Positions 17,030 to 26,661 of a stretch of DNA of 64,000 nucleotides are shown here, piece by piece; the stretch's first letter is position 1; each line of letters starts with the position of its first letter. A program made the translations under genes and the position numbers. The notes beneath the pieces were generated by a model. That model was not told where the DNA came from, made no database searches, and worked only from the letters and a program-made list of their open reading frames with translations. The stretch spans positions 33,292 through 97,291 of the forward strand of contig CAJUAB010000020.1 of the NCBI GenBank assembly GCA_910583845.1, written 5' to 3'. The DNA comes from an uncultured Acetatifactor sp. GTDB lineage: Bacteria > Bacillota > Clostridia > Lachnospirales > Lachnospiraceae.

Positions 17030-17992
17030 CTACTTGACTGCGTATATTACCGCCACTGCCAGAATAATCTGCATGATGGCAAAGCGGAACACGGTCTGGG
17101 TGTTGGACCAGTTCCACACTTTTCTCACATGATCGTGCAGCGGCGTTCTCACATGGGTCAGGATATGAATTTTCAGAAAACGCAGCAGCGCCACCTTCAG
17201 AAGCCCCAAGCCGCCGTCCAGAATCAGTACCAGCGCCACCGGGATATACAGAAACGGACATCCGGTCTTAAGGACCGCGATACTGATAAACAGTCCCATG
17301 GCCCTGGAACCCGCATCTCCCATCAGCAACCGGCTGGGGGTGGCATTGTACCACAGATATCCCAGAATACAGACGGAAAAGAGCAGGATCATAAAAGAAA
17401 AATCGCCCGCCAGAGCTTTTATCTGATCAATGATATAGACGGTCATCAGGGTAATGATCGTCAGGGTGCCGGACAGTCCGTCCACACCGTCGGAGCAGTT
17501 GGTCACATTCACCGAAGTCCACACAAGCACCACTGTCAGCAGGGCAAAGACCACCGGATGCATGGTAAATTTTACACCGAACATGGCCAGCTCCACCACA
17601 CTGGAATTATAGTGCAGAAAAGTGATGGCCACCAGAGCCGCCACGCAGAGATCCAGAAATCCCTTCTTGTACTCCCCCCAGGGACTTTTGGCGGCATCGT
17701 CCAGAAATCCCGTCATCATGCTCACAATCACCAGCACCAGATAAATGCTGTTCTCCATGGAAAAAGGAATCACCAGCACCGCCGCCACCACAAAGGCCAG
17801 CACAAAGATAATCCCCGCCCCTCTGGGCTTACCCGCCGAGAGCTTGCCGTCATGGGCAAAATCCCGCCCCACGTCCTTTGGCAGGTAAGTTCCCAGCCTG
17901 GATATGGCGATAATAGTCGCCAGAAACGCAAATAAAATCCCCAGGAATGCCACGAGGGAGGCATACCCCTCCGGTATCAGCGTATGTATCAT
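17030..17992 (-). CDS. MraY-like phospho-sugar:polyprenyl-phosphate transferase
   Basis: A 320-residue polytopic membrane enzyme, about ten hydrophobic segments, of the MraY/WecA family, which couples a UDP-sugar to undecaprenyl phosphate. Seen motifs are GFLDDAAK (Mg/lipid-phosphate aspartates), NCSDGVDGLSG, GDAGSRAMG and a C-terminal TPLHDHVRK where MraY has a His-rich loop. RPRG-like KPRGAG is present early. It is close to MraY in length and order of motifs, but it lies outside a division gene cluster, so a paralogue acting in another cell-wall polymer is possible. AAAGG lies upstream of the ATG. Confidence 0.87.
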   Translation of the reverse strand: MIHTLIPEGYASLVAFLGILFAFLATIIAISRLGTYLPKDVGRDFAHDGKLSAGKPRGAGIIFVLAFVVAAVLVIPFSMENSIYLVLVIVSMMTGFLDDAAKSPWGEYKKGFLDLCVAALVAITFLHYNSSVVELAMFGVKFTMHPVVFALLTVVLVWTSVNVTNCSDGVDGLSGTLTIITLMTVYIIDQIKALAGDFSFMILLFSVCILGYLWYNATPSRLLMGDAGSRAMGLFISIAVLKTGCPFLYIPVALVLILDGGLGLLKVALLRFLKIHILTHVRTPLHDHVRKVWNWSNTQTVFRFAIMQIILAVAVIYAVK

Positions 17993-18062
17993 AATCCTTT
18001 CCCCTTTTCCTCATGATCTTTGAATCTCGTCAAATCATAGTATAGCCTATTTCCCCTCATAA

Positions 18063-18092
18063 TAAAAGAGCCAACTTGAAAAAGCGGCTCTC
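18063..18092 (-). terminator. Terminator after the GGDEF gene
   Basis: AGAGCC pairs with GGCTCT around a 13-base loop, with TTTTATT after it on the minus strand. The stem is short, so strength is moderate. A -10-like TATACT (18044-18039) for the MraY-like gene follows, with only a weak -35 inside the T-run. Confidence 0.5.
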
Positions 18093-18199
18093 TTATATCG
18101 CCATTTTCCCGCCTTTTTCTCCAGAAAGCCCCGTTCCTGACCGTGATCCGGGCACCGGCACTTCATCCGGCCAAGGACCCACTTCCGGCCGGATAAGCC

Positions 18200-20137
18200 C
18201 TAAACCAGTCCCTGGTTTTTCTTATGATTGTATTTGCAGGCATACATGAGATCGTCCGCCTTTTTCAGAAAGAAGTCCAGACTGTGCCCCCGGACACAGT
18301 CCGTGTAGGAACCGATGCTGGCCTGGAGCTGATATACTTTGCCGGACACTTTATTATATTCCTCTATCCCCCGCTCCATGCGGCTGACAATCTCCCTGGT
18401 ACGGCTCTCTATATTTTTCCCCACAAAGGCCACCAGAAACTCGTCGCCGCCAATCCTGGCCGCAAGTTCCTGCCGCAGACTCCCCCTGATGATATCTCCC
18501 AGACTGTGCAAGGCTTCATCCCCCTCCGCATGGCCATAGGTATCGTTAATCCGTTTCAGGCCGTCCATATCCAGGGATATGACGGACAGATCTAGGTCTT
18601 CCGATTTCTCCAGCAGCTGGTTCACCTTGAGGTAAAATCCGTTGCGGTTATACAGCCCTGTAAGCAGATCGCCCATATACATCTTCATCAGCTGGTTCTG
18701 GGACCGCTGTAGTTCCATCAGATGGCGGAAACTGGCCAGAAAGGCGGAGTAACCCACGAACCAGAACCGGTCTATGTCCAGAGTCACCACCGTATATCCG
18801 ATACTCCTGCCCTGCAAATGTACCGTATTGACCAGCAGAAAGTCATTTTTCTCCAGCTGAGCATGAAAATCCGGCAGAATCTTCCCAAATTCCATCTCCT
18901 CCCAGTAGCGCGCTGCCGCCTGTCCGGCTTCCGCCCCGGAGTCATCCATATTATGATAATGCAGCACCTGCATCGAAGATGTGTAATCCTCTTTTTCCTC
19001 CCTGTCCTGACTGCCGAACCCAGGGACCTCCTTCTCCAGAAAGCCCTCGTTCGCGCAGAACCAGAAGTCCCTGTACCACAGGGAACCCATGAATCCCGGC
19101 ACCACCTGCAGGGCTTCCTCCAGCTGATTTAAGGTTCCTATATTCACCACCATCTGGTTTAGATCCCCCTGATATTTCAGCAGATGGTGCAGTTCTCTTT
19201 TCAGGGAGACCATCTCGGCGGAAACACTCTGACTGTCCAGGCTCCTGCATCCACAGGACCGCCCGATGCGCATCTCGTTATATATGGGAATTTTTTTCTC
19301 CAGATAAACCTCCGGACAGCCCTCGTCTATAATCCGAAACGCGGTCTCCACCATCCCCTCCACATTGTAGATGCCCGTGGTCAGCCGGGGCTGATGGTAG
19401 CGCTCCAGCTCCAGGCCGTCAAACCCGCTGACAGCGATGTCCTCCGGTACCCTGTATCCCTTCTCCCGCAGACAGTTGCACACCTCCAGCGCCATGGCGT
19501 CATTGGCGCAGATAATGGCCTCCGGCACCTCCAGACCCTCCTCAAACTCCCGGAACATCTGCTTCATGGCCTTGCGGCAGGGCTCCTCCCAGAAACGTCC
19601 ATAATAGACCCTGCACTGTTCCCTGGGCACTCCCACCGAACGCATGGCCTCCAGATACACCCGCTCCCTCTCTCTGGAGAAGCTGTTGTCCGGCATACCG
19701 CCCATGAAATAAACCCGGCGGTAGCCGTGAAACACCACCATATGTTCCACAATCTTCTCAAAGCAGTCCCCGTAGTCCATCACCAGATTGGCGCAGCCCT
19801 CAAAACTCTTATCCACCGTAATCACCGGCACTCCTGCCCCATGAGCGCGCTCCACCAGCGCCAGCTGCTCCTCATCCAGCTTAAAGGACTCCGACATCAG
19901 AATAATGGCATCAAACTGTTCCACGCTCACGGCCGCAAAGATTTTCTGTTCGCCCCTGTCATTGAGATCGTTGAAATAAAAATCCGCCAGTGTGGAGAAA
20001 AAGACCACCCTGCTATTGTGCAGGCGGCTTTTCTCCACCACCTGGCGCATGATCCGCTGCTCCTCATCTTTATAGAAATTGGCAAATATAAACGCGACCA
20101 CCTTGTAAGATTTACCGTCTGAATATTTCCCCGCCAT
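18200..20137 (-). CDS. LacI-type periplasmic-binding-fold sensor fused to GGDEF diguanylate cyclase
   Basis: A 645-residue cytoplasmic protein. Residues about 10-320 match the sugar-binding part of LacI/GalR regulators (CANDAMALEV, IAVSGFDG, and RSCGC near the end) without a helix-turn-helix. A middle region of about 160 residues has no clear family. The C-terminal GGDEF domain (about 480-640) has LTGLYNRNGF, DMDGLKRINDTYGH and an intact GGDEF in RIGGDEFLV, so it should make cyclic di-GMP. ATG 20137 was chosen because GGAAGGGAG precedes it; an upstream GTG lacks a site. Its place next to the glycosidases suggests a sugar-responsive c-di-GMP switch, an inference. Confidence 0.9.
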   Translation of the reverse strand: MAGKYSDGKSYKVVAFIFANFYKDEEQRIMRQVVEKSRLHNSRVVFFSTLADFYFNDLNDRGEQKIFAAVSVEQFDAIILMSESFKLDEEQLALVERAHGAGVPVITVDKSFEGCANLVMDYGDCFEKIVEHMVVFHGYRRVYFMGGMPDNSFSRERERVYLEAMRSVGVPREQCRVYYGRFWEEPCRKAMKQMFREFEEGLEVPEAIICANDAMALEVCNCLREKGYRVPEDIAVSGFDGLELERYHQPRLTTGIYNVEGMVETAFRIIDEGCPEVYLEKKIPIYNEMRIGRSCGCRSLDSQSVSAEMVSLKRELHHLLKYQGDLNQMVVNIGTLNQLEEALQVVPGFMGSLWYRDFWFCANEGFLEKEVPGFGSQDREEKEDYTSSMQVLHYHNMDDSGAEAGQAAARYWEEMEFGKILPDFHAQLEKNDFLLVNTVHLQGRSIGYTVVTLDIDRFWFVGYSAFLASFRHLMELQRSQNQLMKMYMGDLLTGLYNRNGFYLKVNQLLEKSEDLDLSVISLDMDGLKRINDTYGHAEGDEALHSLGDIIRGSLRQELAARIGGDEFLVAFVGKNIESRTREIVSRMERGIEEYNKVSGKVYQLQASIGSYTDCVRGHSLDFFLKKADDLMYACKYNHKKNQGLV

Positions 20138-20235
20138 GCCTTGCTCCCTTCCGTCGTCCACTGTCGGCCTACAGTTATTTTGTCCGCGGATTCCCCTGTG
20201 TCAGACAGAACCCGTGCCGCATATGGCCTGTATAC

Positions 20236-20264
20236 AGTATAACAGATTTGAGCGCATATGGAAA
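20236..20264 (-). promoter_or_regulatory. Putative promoter of the GGDEF gene
   Basis: On the minus strand TTTCCA (20264-20259) and TATACT (20241-20236) are 17 bp apart. The -10 is good and the -35 is weak. It lies about 100 bp upstream of the chosen start. Confidence 0.45.
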
Positions 20265-20283
20265 GTCCCCATGTGCCGGGACA

Positions 20284-23200
20284 TTAATCCCGACGGGCAA
20301 ATTGCAGAGCCTCCAGATCATAGTTGCTCCCCGGGAGGAAAATCAGTTCCAGGGTTCCACGCCCTGTCAAAGGCTCCAGGGGAAAAGTCAGAGGAGTATA
20401 CTCCGCGGTTCCCGGCACCTCCAGCACCCGGGTTTCCACCGCCCCCTCCAGACGGATCAAGTGGATATGAATGGTGTTGCCCGGCAGCGGCGAACGTCCC
20501 CACAGCGTCACCTGTCCGGCTCCTCTCTCCCCGAAATCCATATTTTCATACAGAATCGTCACATTGTTTCCGATACCGGTGACGGCCCGGCTCTCCACCC
20601 GGAAGCTGTCGCCGTACACCCGGCTGCACTCCGCGCCCCAGAGTTTGCCGTAGGCTTTCTCATAATAGGTAAAAGAAAAGCCCTTGATATGTACCTTGCT
20701 ATTCCGGAGCCGGAAAGCGACCGTGGCCAGCCCTTTGAGTCTGCAGGGCAGTTTCCAGGTCTCCTCCTGGTATACATTCCAGCGGGAGGGCTTTTGGTAG
20801 GGAGCGCTCAAGAGCAGCCGGCTGCCCTCCGCCTCCGGCACTCCCTGCCAGATCTCTATCTCATGGCGGGCATCGCTTAAAGCGAAGACCGGAATGGTGA
20901 TCTCGTCGGAGCCATAGTCCCCGAAGTCCAGATCCCTGTAGACCACGCCGCTGACGCCGTCTCTGGCCGTGGCGATCCCCTTTTCGTTGCCGTTGGTAAC
21001 CTCTCCGATGGTCTCGCTGAACAGCCCTGCGGAGATAAAGGTGTAGGGGTTTAAAAATGCCTGTCCGAGCCCCCGGGCTGTAAGTTCCAGCTGGGAAATG
21101 ATCTTGACCGGACTTTTTCCGGACTGACAGCGCACATAAAAATTGCCGTCCCCCATGGCCGTTATCCTGGCATGACAGGCATCCAGCTCCTCCACTTTGG
21201 CATAGCTGACGGGAATACCGTTCTGGTTGACCACTTTCCAGTTCAGCGCCCGGTCCGTGGCATCCCCGGGACAGATTCTGGCTTCAAGGGTAATGCTGCG
21301 TCGCTCCGGGTCAAGGATATTTCCCTCAGGAGCCAGCAGTTCTACCTTTCTGACCGGGATGGTGTCCGGCAGGGCCGGTCCGCGCGCCGTCAAGCTCCCG
21401 TCCTCGCGGGTATTCCCGTCCGCCGCAGGCTGACGCATGCCGTCCGCCCTCCGGCTCACGTCCTCGCGGGCATTCCCGTCCGCCGGGAGCTGGCGCATGC
21501 CGTCCGCCCTCCGGCTCACGTCCTCGCGGGCACAGGCACCGGGACGCAGGCCCGCCGGGTCCACCGGGATCTCCAGACTGGCCGGTTCAACCCCCCGGCC
21601 TTCCACGGTAATCCGGACACTGCCCGCCAGCGGGCCTGCCGCCTCATCCGCCGTCTGACCGCCGTCCGCCGGTACGGGCCTGGATGCCACCACCGCCAGA
21701 AGTTTTCCGTTAAACAGCTTTCTCACACAGCCCTTGTAAGGATCATAATCCGTACTGTCCCCATTGTCCATGCCCAACAGCCGCCCCTGGCCCTCCAGGG
21801 ACAGCCGCACATAGTTCATGGCATTTTCCACCGGGTATCCGTGTTCGTCCACTGCGCTGACGGTGACAAACAACAGGTCTTCCCCATCCCCGGAAAGCCG
21901 CTCCCTGTCCGCCTCCAGCACCAGCTGCCGGGCCTCCCCAAAGGAGTGCCGGGACGTCCTGGCGATCTCCCGGCCCTCTCCGTCATAGGCCACGGCCGTG
22001 ATTTCTCCCGGCTCATAGGGCACCTGCCAGTCTCCCTGCAACCGCCTGCCCCGGGCATGATCAATATACTGCCTGCCCTGCGGGCGTCCGTTTACATAGA
22101 GTTCCACACTCTCCCCGTTGGTGCAGGCCCGCACGTCTATGAGCTGACCCGGATTCCAGTCCCAGCAGGGATAGAGATGCACCATGGGATACTCCGCCGC
22201 CGGACGCCACTGGGCCTGAAACAGATAATAGGCATCCTTGGGAAATCCCGCCGTGTCAACATAGCCGAAATAGGAATTTTTGGTGTGATAGGGGGTGGGT
22301 TCTCCGATATAGTCAAACCCCGTCCACAAAAACTGCCCGAACGTGAAATCCGCGTCCCGATCGTCCGCAATACAGGCTTCCACACTGCGCGCCCCCCAGC
22401 TGGTGCTGGAATTGCCCAGAGCCGAACACTGCTCGTCCTCATCCGCCAGCACGGACTGCCGCAGAGGAAACCGGTACACCCCCCGGCTCTGCACCACGGA
22501 GGCCGTCTCACTGCCGTATATGACCCAGTCCGGGTGCTTCTGATGATGCTCCCTATAGTACTTTTCCCCATAATTATACCCCGCCACCTTCACGATGTCC
22601 GCACAGTTCTGCGCGCCCTCCCAGGGCATAAAATTGGAGCCTATGGTGATCCTGGCATTGCCCCTTGGATCGTGGGCGCGCACATAGTCCACCAGGCGGC
22701 GGGTAATCTCCTGGCCGTGGGCGTCCGCATGGGTATCATAAATTTCATTTCCGATGGACCACAGAAAAAGGCTGGGATGATTGCGGTCCCTGCGAATCCA
22801 GGAACGCACGTCCCACTGGGCCCACTCCTTAAAAAACCGGCCATAGTCATAGGGCGTTTTGCACCGCTCCCACATGTCAAAGGCCTCGGACAACACCAGA
22901 ATGCCCATCTCGTCCGCCAGCTCCATCACCTCCTGGGCGGGCATGTTGTGGCTGGTGCGCAGGGCGTTGACACCCATCTCTTTCAATATTCTGAGTTTCC
23001 GGCCCATGGCTTCCTTATGAAAAGCCGCTCCCAGGCATCCCAGGTCGTGATGTTCACAGACTCCGTGGACTTTCACATATCTGCCGTTGAGGAAAAAGCC
23101 CCGGTCCGTGGTAAATTCCATCCGGCGCAGGCCCACTGTGATCTCCTGGCTGTCCAGGGGCGTCCCGCCCCATTCTGCCGGAGCATGGTCCCCTTTGGCC

Positions 23201-24162
23201 GGGGATGCCGCTGCCGTCCCTGCCAAAGAACGGTTCTGCCCGGCAAGCGATGCCCGCTCCGGCAATTCTGCGGTTTCATCATAGAGAGATACTCTCAGCT
23301 GATAGCATACGGGATGCTCCAGATCCCATTCCTCCAGGCCCTCCGGCGTCGCTTTCAGGGCAAAGCAGATCTGGCCGTCCTCCCGGGTAAATCGCTGCCC
23401 CCAGCCCAGATCCCGGACACAGGCACCGCTGCGCCACAGACTGTATCGACACCGGGTGTTTCCGCCCACAGCCCCCGCACACTCCGTCTCTATCTCCATC
23501 TGATAGCTGCCTTCCTCTGAGCGGTTGCCCTCCGGCCCTGCATTGCCGCCGGCGGATTCCGGAAGACAGGAGGCCTCCTTCCTCTGCCAGGTGATATGCA
23601 CATAGGTGCCGTCCAGGGGCAGATAGACCGCCGGGCATATTTTCAGCCACACATTGCGGTAAATACCCGCGCCGGAATACCACCGGCTGTTGGGGCTCTG
23701 ATGGCGCACCTGCATCAGCAGTTCGTTCTCCCCCTGCCTTACATACTCCGTTATATCATACGCGAAGGCGGAATAACCGTATTTCCAGTCCCCGGCTTTC
23801 CGCCCGTTGACGTAGAGTGTGCTGTCCATATAGACGCCGTCAAAACGGAGGATAACCCGCTCACCGGCGGCCAGGGTCACCGGTTCGGCACCGGCGCTTT
23901 CCTCCTGCTTCACATCCTCCGCCTTTCGCGGCACCTCCCTATCATTCAGGCCAGCGCCGGAAACCGTATTTTCCGCGCTGCGGATGGAGATACATTTCCG
24001 ATACCATCCTGTACTGTTTTCATAGAGATTGCGTGTATCGTAAATCAGCCAGTCATGAGGCAGGTCAACCGGCTGAAACTCTCCTTTCCGCGTCTGTAGA
24101 TCGGGAAGCTCCGTTCCCAGCGGCGTTTTCAGAAAACTCCAGTTATTGTTAAATAAAATCAT
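20284..24162 (-). CDS. Glycoside hydrolase family 2 (beta-galactosidase-like)
   Basis: A 1292-residue retaining exo-glycosidase without a signal peptide. It has an N-terminal jelly-roll (PHDW, then GWYRK), an immunoglobulin-like domain, and a TIM barrel with the acid/base in WSIGNEIYD (Glu about 472) and the nucleophile in IYGSETAS (Glu about 551). Long Ig-like and carbohydrate-binding-like C-terminal domains follow. ATG 24162 has GGAG upstream; longer in-frame starts lack one. Residues encoded at 21401-21531 are a repeated arginine-rich linker. The substrate could be a beta-galactoside or another plant beta-glycan; the family alone does not decide. Confidence 0.93.
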   Translation of the reverse strand: MILFNNNWSFLKTPLGTELPDLQTRKGEFQPVDLPHDWLIYDTRNLYENSTGWYRKCISIRSAENTVSGAGLNDREVPRKAEDVKQEESAGAEPVTLAAGERVILRFDGVYMDSTLYVNGRKAGDWKYGYSAFAYDITEYVRQGENELLMQVRHQSPNSRWYSGAGIYRNVWLKICPAVYLPLDGTYVHITWQRKEASCLPESAGGNAGPEGNRSEEGSYQMEIETECAGAVGGNTRCRYSLWRSGACVRDLGWGQRFTREDGQICFALKATPEGLEEWDLEHPVCYQLRVSLYDETAELPERASLAGQNRSLAGTAAASPAKGDHAPAEWGGTPLDSQEITVGLRRMEFTTDRGFFLNGRYVKVHGVCEHHDLGCLGAAFHKEAMGRKLRILKEMGVNALRTSHNMPAQEVMELADEMGILVLSEAFDMWERCKTPYDYGRFFKEWAQWDVRSWIRRDRNHPSLFLWSIGNEIYDTHADAHGQEITRRLVDYVRAHDPRGNARITIGSNFMPWEGAQNCADIVKVAGYNYGEKYYREHHQKHPDWVIYGSETASVVQSRGVYRFPLRQSVLADEDEQCSALGNSSTSWGARSVEACIADDRDADFTFGQFLWTGFDYIGEPTPYHTKNSYFGYVDTAGFPKDAYYLFQAQWRPAAEYPMVHLYPCWDWNPGQLIDVRACTNGESVELYVNGRPQGRQYIDHARGRRLQGDWQVPYEPGEITAVAYDGEGREIARTSRHSFGEARQLVLEADRERLSGDGEDLLFVTVSAVDEHGYPVENAMNYVRLSLEGQGRLLGMDNGDSTDYDPYKGCVRKLFNGKLLAVVASRPVPADGGQTADEAAGPLAGSVRITVEGRGVEPASLEIPVDPAGLRPGACAREDVSRRADGMRQLPADGNAREDVSRRADGMRQPAADGNTREDGSLTARGPALPDTIPVRKVELLAPEGNILDPERRSITLEARICPGDATDRALNWKVVNQNGIPVSYAKVEELDACHARITAMGDGNFYVRCQSGKSPVKIISQLELTARGLGQAFLNPYTFISAGLFSETIGEVTNGNEKGIATARDGVSGVVYRDLDFGDYGSDEITIPVFALSDARHEIEIWQGVPEAEGSRLLLSAPYQKPSRWNVYQEETWKLPCRLKGLATVAFRLRNSKVHIKGFSFTYYEKAYGKLWGAECSRVYGDSFRVESRAVTGIGNNVTILYENMDFGERGAGQVTLWGRSPLPGNTIHIHLIRLEGAVETRVLEVPGTAEYTPLTFPLEPLTGRGTLELIFLPGSNYDLEALQFARRD
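21401..21531. repeat. 60-bp in-frame tandem repeat inside the GH2 gene
   Basis: Two units of 60 bp (21401-21460 and 21461-21520) plus 11 bases of a third encode a 20-residue repeat containing AREDVSRRADGMRQ. It lies between two C-terminal domains and is probably a linker. It keeps the frame. Confidence 0.9.
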
Positions 24163-24290
24163 GTCCGTCCTCTCCGTTTCCATTTTAAGTTTTACCGCTT
24201 TGCGTATTTCCCGCTCAGGCCTACAGCGAATACTGGCTCCGCCTCCAGGCCCCCTGGAGCGTATTTGCACAATGCTCCGGGCCGGAAAGT

Positions 24291-24324
24291 ATAAAAGACT
24301 GCCGCCTGATCGCTCAAACGGCAG
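24291..24324 (-). terminator. Terminator after the GH3 gene
   Basis: CTGCCG pairs with CGGCAG around a 14-base loop, followed on the minus strand by TCTTTTAT. It lies about 70 bp after the GH3 stop and about 130 bp before the GH2 start, so GH2 probably has its own promoter. Confidence 0.6.
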
Positions 24325-24391
24325 CCTGGTATTACTGCTTTTCCCTCAATATATTCTTTTCCTGACCAGCATCTGCCGTCCCTTTGTTCCC

Positions 24392-26548
24392 CTAGGCCAG
24401 CTTCACGATAAAGGTGATGCACTCCCTGCCGGTCAGCGCTCTGGTGCGGGCATCCGGCTGCCCCAGGCCCACACTGATGGTAAAGGTCTTGCCCTCCACC
24501 AGCCGCTCACCCTCCTCGTTCACCACGGTAAAGGCTTCCGCGCCGATGGGCACGGTCACGGACGCTTCCCCCTCCGCTCCGACCCAAGCTCTCGCGAAAC
24601 CGCACAGCTTGGCCGCAGGCGTGGCATCCGGCGCGTCCTCCGCGCGGATATAGACCTGTACCACCTCGCCCGTGCCCACCTGTCCGCGATTGGACAGCTT
24701 CACATGCAGCCGGAAAGCGTCGGGGCTCTCCAGCGTGATCTCTCCGCCGTTCACCGCCGGGCTGCCGCTGCAGCTCACCGCGGATACTTCCACATCCCCG
24801 TAAGTCAGACCGTAACCGAAAGGATACAGCGGCTCCGTCTCTATGTAACGGTAGGTTCTGCCCTTCATGGAGTAGTCCTCAAAAGCAGGCAGGTCCTCCG
24901 TATTTCTGTAAAAGGTCACCGGCAGCTTCCCGGAGGGAGACAACTCGCCAAACAACAGCTGTGCCACCACTCTGCCGCCTCTGGCACCGGGATACCAAAG
25001 CTGCATGACGGCATCCGCCTGCTCCTGCGCCCCGCGCAGATCCATGGCGCTGCCGGTCATGTTCAGCACGATGACCGGTTTGCCCGTTTTGAACACCGCC
25101 TCCATCAAATCTCTCTGCGGCTGGGGCAGCTGCAAATCCACCTTGTCTCCGGAGGCATAGCTGTTGCCGGTATCGCCTTCCTCTCCCTCCAGAGTCTCGT
25201 CCAGGCCCACGCACAAAATTACCACATCGCTGTTCTGCGCCACGCTGACAGCCTCCGCAATCCGGTCATTGCTGTGGCCCAGGCCCTCCGTCTTATCCTT
25301 AAACAGATGACAGCCCTCGGAAAAATAGACCCGCACGGCGTCGCCCACAGCATCCTGAATGCCCTCCAGCACCGTGATATACCGGGAAGACGTGCCGTGA
25401 TAATTGCCTACCAGCACCGCGCGGCTGTTGGCATTGGGCCCCACCACGCCGATAGAGGCAAGCCCCTCCTTCTTAAGGGGAAGGATGCCGTTGTTTTTCA
25501 GCAGCACCACGCCCTCCGCAGTGGCTCTGTCGGCCAGATCCAGATGCTCCCTGCACTCGATTTTATCATACCCGATCTGATCATACTCCGTCTCGTCAAA
25601 CAGCCCCAGCAGAAACCGGGTGGTGAACAGCCGCTCCGCCGCCAGCGTGATCTCCTCCTCCGTCACCAGGCCGTCCTGATATGCTTTCATCATATGTAAA
25701 TAGGTGTTGCCGCAGTTCACGTCGCATCCGGCCTTCAAAGCCATGGCCGCGGACTCCTCCGCCGTGTCCGTCACCATGTGATGCTCATGGAAATCGCGGA
25801 CCGCCCAGCAGTCGGACACATAGTGGCCCTCGAATCCCCACTCTCCCCGCAGAATGTCCTGCATCAGAGTCTTGCTGCCGCAGCAGGGCTCTCCGTTGGT
25901 GCGGTTGTAGGCCCCCATGACAGCCTCCACGCCCGCTTCCTTTACCAGCTTTTCAAAGGCGGGCAGATAGGTCTCCCGCATATCCTTTTTGGACGCTTTG
26001 GCATCGAACTGATGCCGTACCGCCTCCGGCCCGGAGTGAACCGCGAAATGCTTGGCGCAGGCCGCCGCCTGCATCACTTCGCCGTCCCCCTGCAGCCCCT
26101 CCACAAAAGCCTTGCCCAGCTCTCCTGTCAGATAGGGGTCCTCCCCGTAAGTCTCATGGCCTCTGCCCCATCTGGGATCACGGAATATATTCACATTGGG
26201 GGACCAGAATGTAAGCCCCTTATAGATATCTCTGTCCTCCTGGGCGCTGTAGGCATTGTACTTGGCGCGGCCCTCCACGCCGATCACCTTCCCCACCTGC
26301 TCCATCAGCTCCGTGTCAAAGGCCGCCGCCATGCCGATGGCCTGGGGAAAGCTGGTGGCCACCCCTGCCCGGGCCACACCATGCAGGCCCTCATTCCACC
26401 AGTTATACGCGGGAACATGTAACCGGGGAATGGCAGGCGCATCATATCTCAGCTGCGATGCCTTCTCCTCCAGGGTCATCTGGCTCACCAGTTCCTGTGC
26501 TCTCTTTCTTGCGCTTGCTCTGTCTCTCACGGTTTTTTCCTCCATCAT
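24392..26548 (-). CDS. Glycoside hydrolase family 3 (beta-xylosidase/beta-glucosidase-like)
   Basis: A 718-residue cytoplasmic retaining glycosidase. The N-terminal barrel has NWWNEGLHGVAR, RDPRWGRGHETYGEDP, AKHFAVHS and the nucleophile Asp in VSDCWAVRD (about Asp245). The second alpha/beta sandwich domain and a C-terminal fibronectin-III-like domain (GYGLTYGD onward) complete the family layout. The NWWNE and RWGRGHETYGEDP stretches are most like the xylosidase branch, which fits the GH43 neighbour. The start is uncertain: ATG 26548 or 26545 lacks a clear ribosome site, and a GTG at 26572 lies inside the palindrome at 26561-26583. Confidence 0.92.
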   Translation of the reverse strand: MMEEKTVRDRASARKRAQELVSQMTLEEKASQLRYDAPAIPRLHVPAYNWWNEGLHGVARAGVATSFPQAIGMAAAFDTELMEQVGKVIGVEGRAKYNAYSAQEDRDIYKGLTFWSPNVNIFRDPRWGRGHETYGEDPYLTGELGKAFVEGLQGDGEVMQAAACAKHFAVHSGPEAVRHQFDAKASKKDMRETYLPAFEKLVKEAGVEAVMGAYNRTNGEPCCGSKTLMQDILRGEWGFEGHYVSDCWAVRDFHEHHMVTDTAEESAAMALKAGCDVNCGNTYLHMMKAYQDGLVTEEEITLAAERLFTTRFLLGLFDETEYDQIGYDKIECREHLDLADRATAEGVVLLKNNGILPLKKEGLASIGVVGPNANSRAVLVGNYHGTSSRYITVLEGIQDAVGDAVRVYFSEGCHLFKDKTEGLGHSNDRIAEAVSVAQNSDVVILCVGLDETLEGEEGDTGNSYASGDKVDLQLPQPQRDLMEAVFKTGKPVIVLNMTGSAMDLRGAQEQADAVMQLWYPGARGGRVVAQLLFGELSPSGKLPVTFYRNTEDLPAFEDYSMKGRTYRYIETEPLYPFGYGLTYGDVEVSAVSCSGSPAVNGGEITLESPDAFRLHVKLSNRGQVGTGEVVQVYIRAEDAPDATPAAKLCGFARAWVGAEGEASVTVPIGAEAFTVVNEEGERLVEGKTFTISVGLGQPDARTRALTGRECITFIVKLA

Positions 26549-26560
26549 GATTTTATAGAT

Positions 26561-26583
26561 TGTAAAATACACTCCATTTTACA
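26561..26583. promoter_or_regulatory. Operator-like palindrome upstream of GH3
   Basis: TGTAAAAT (26561-26568) and ATTTTACA (26576-26583) are perfect inverted repeats with a 7-base gap, 13 bp before the GH3 start. It could bind a dimeric regulator of the glycosidase genes. A second inverted repeat (ACCAGAAA / TTTCTGGT, 26586-26634) lies beside it. Confidence 0.45.
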
Positions 26584-26661
26584 TTACCAGAAACGGCGCT
26601 TTTTTTCTCGCCATATTATGCTGATTTCTGGTCATTTATTGCGAATGTCCCCGCCGGACCA

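Noticed and set aside
21172..23520. Long plus-strand frame opposite GH2
   Set aside because: Antisense shadow without start signals; low-complexity His/Pro/Arg-rich translation.
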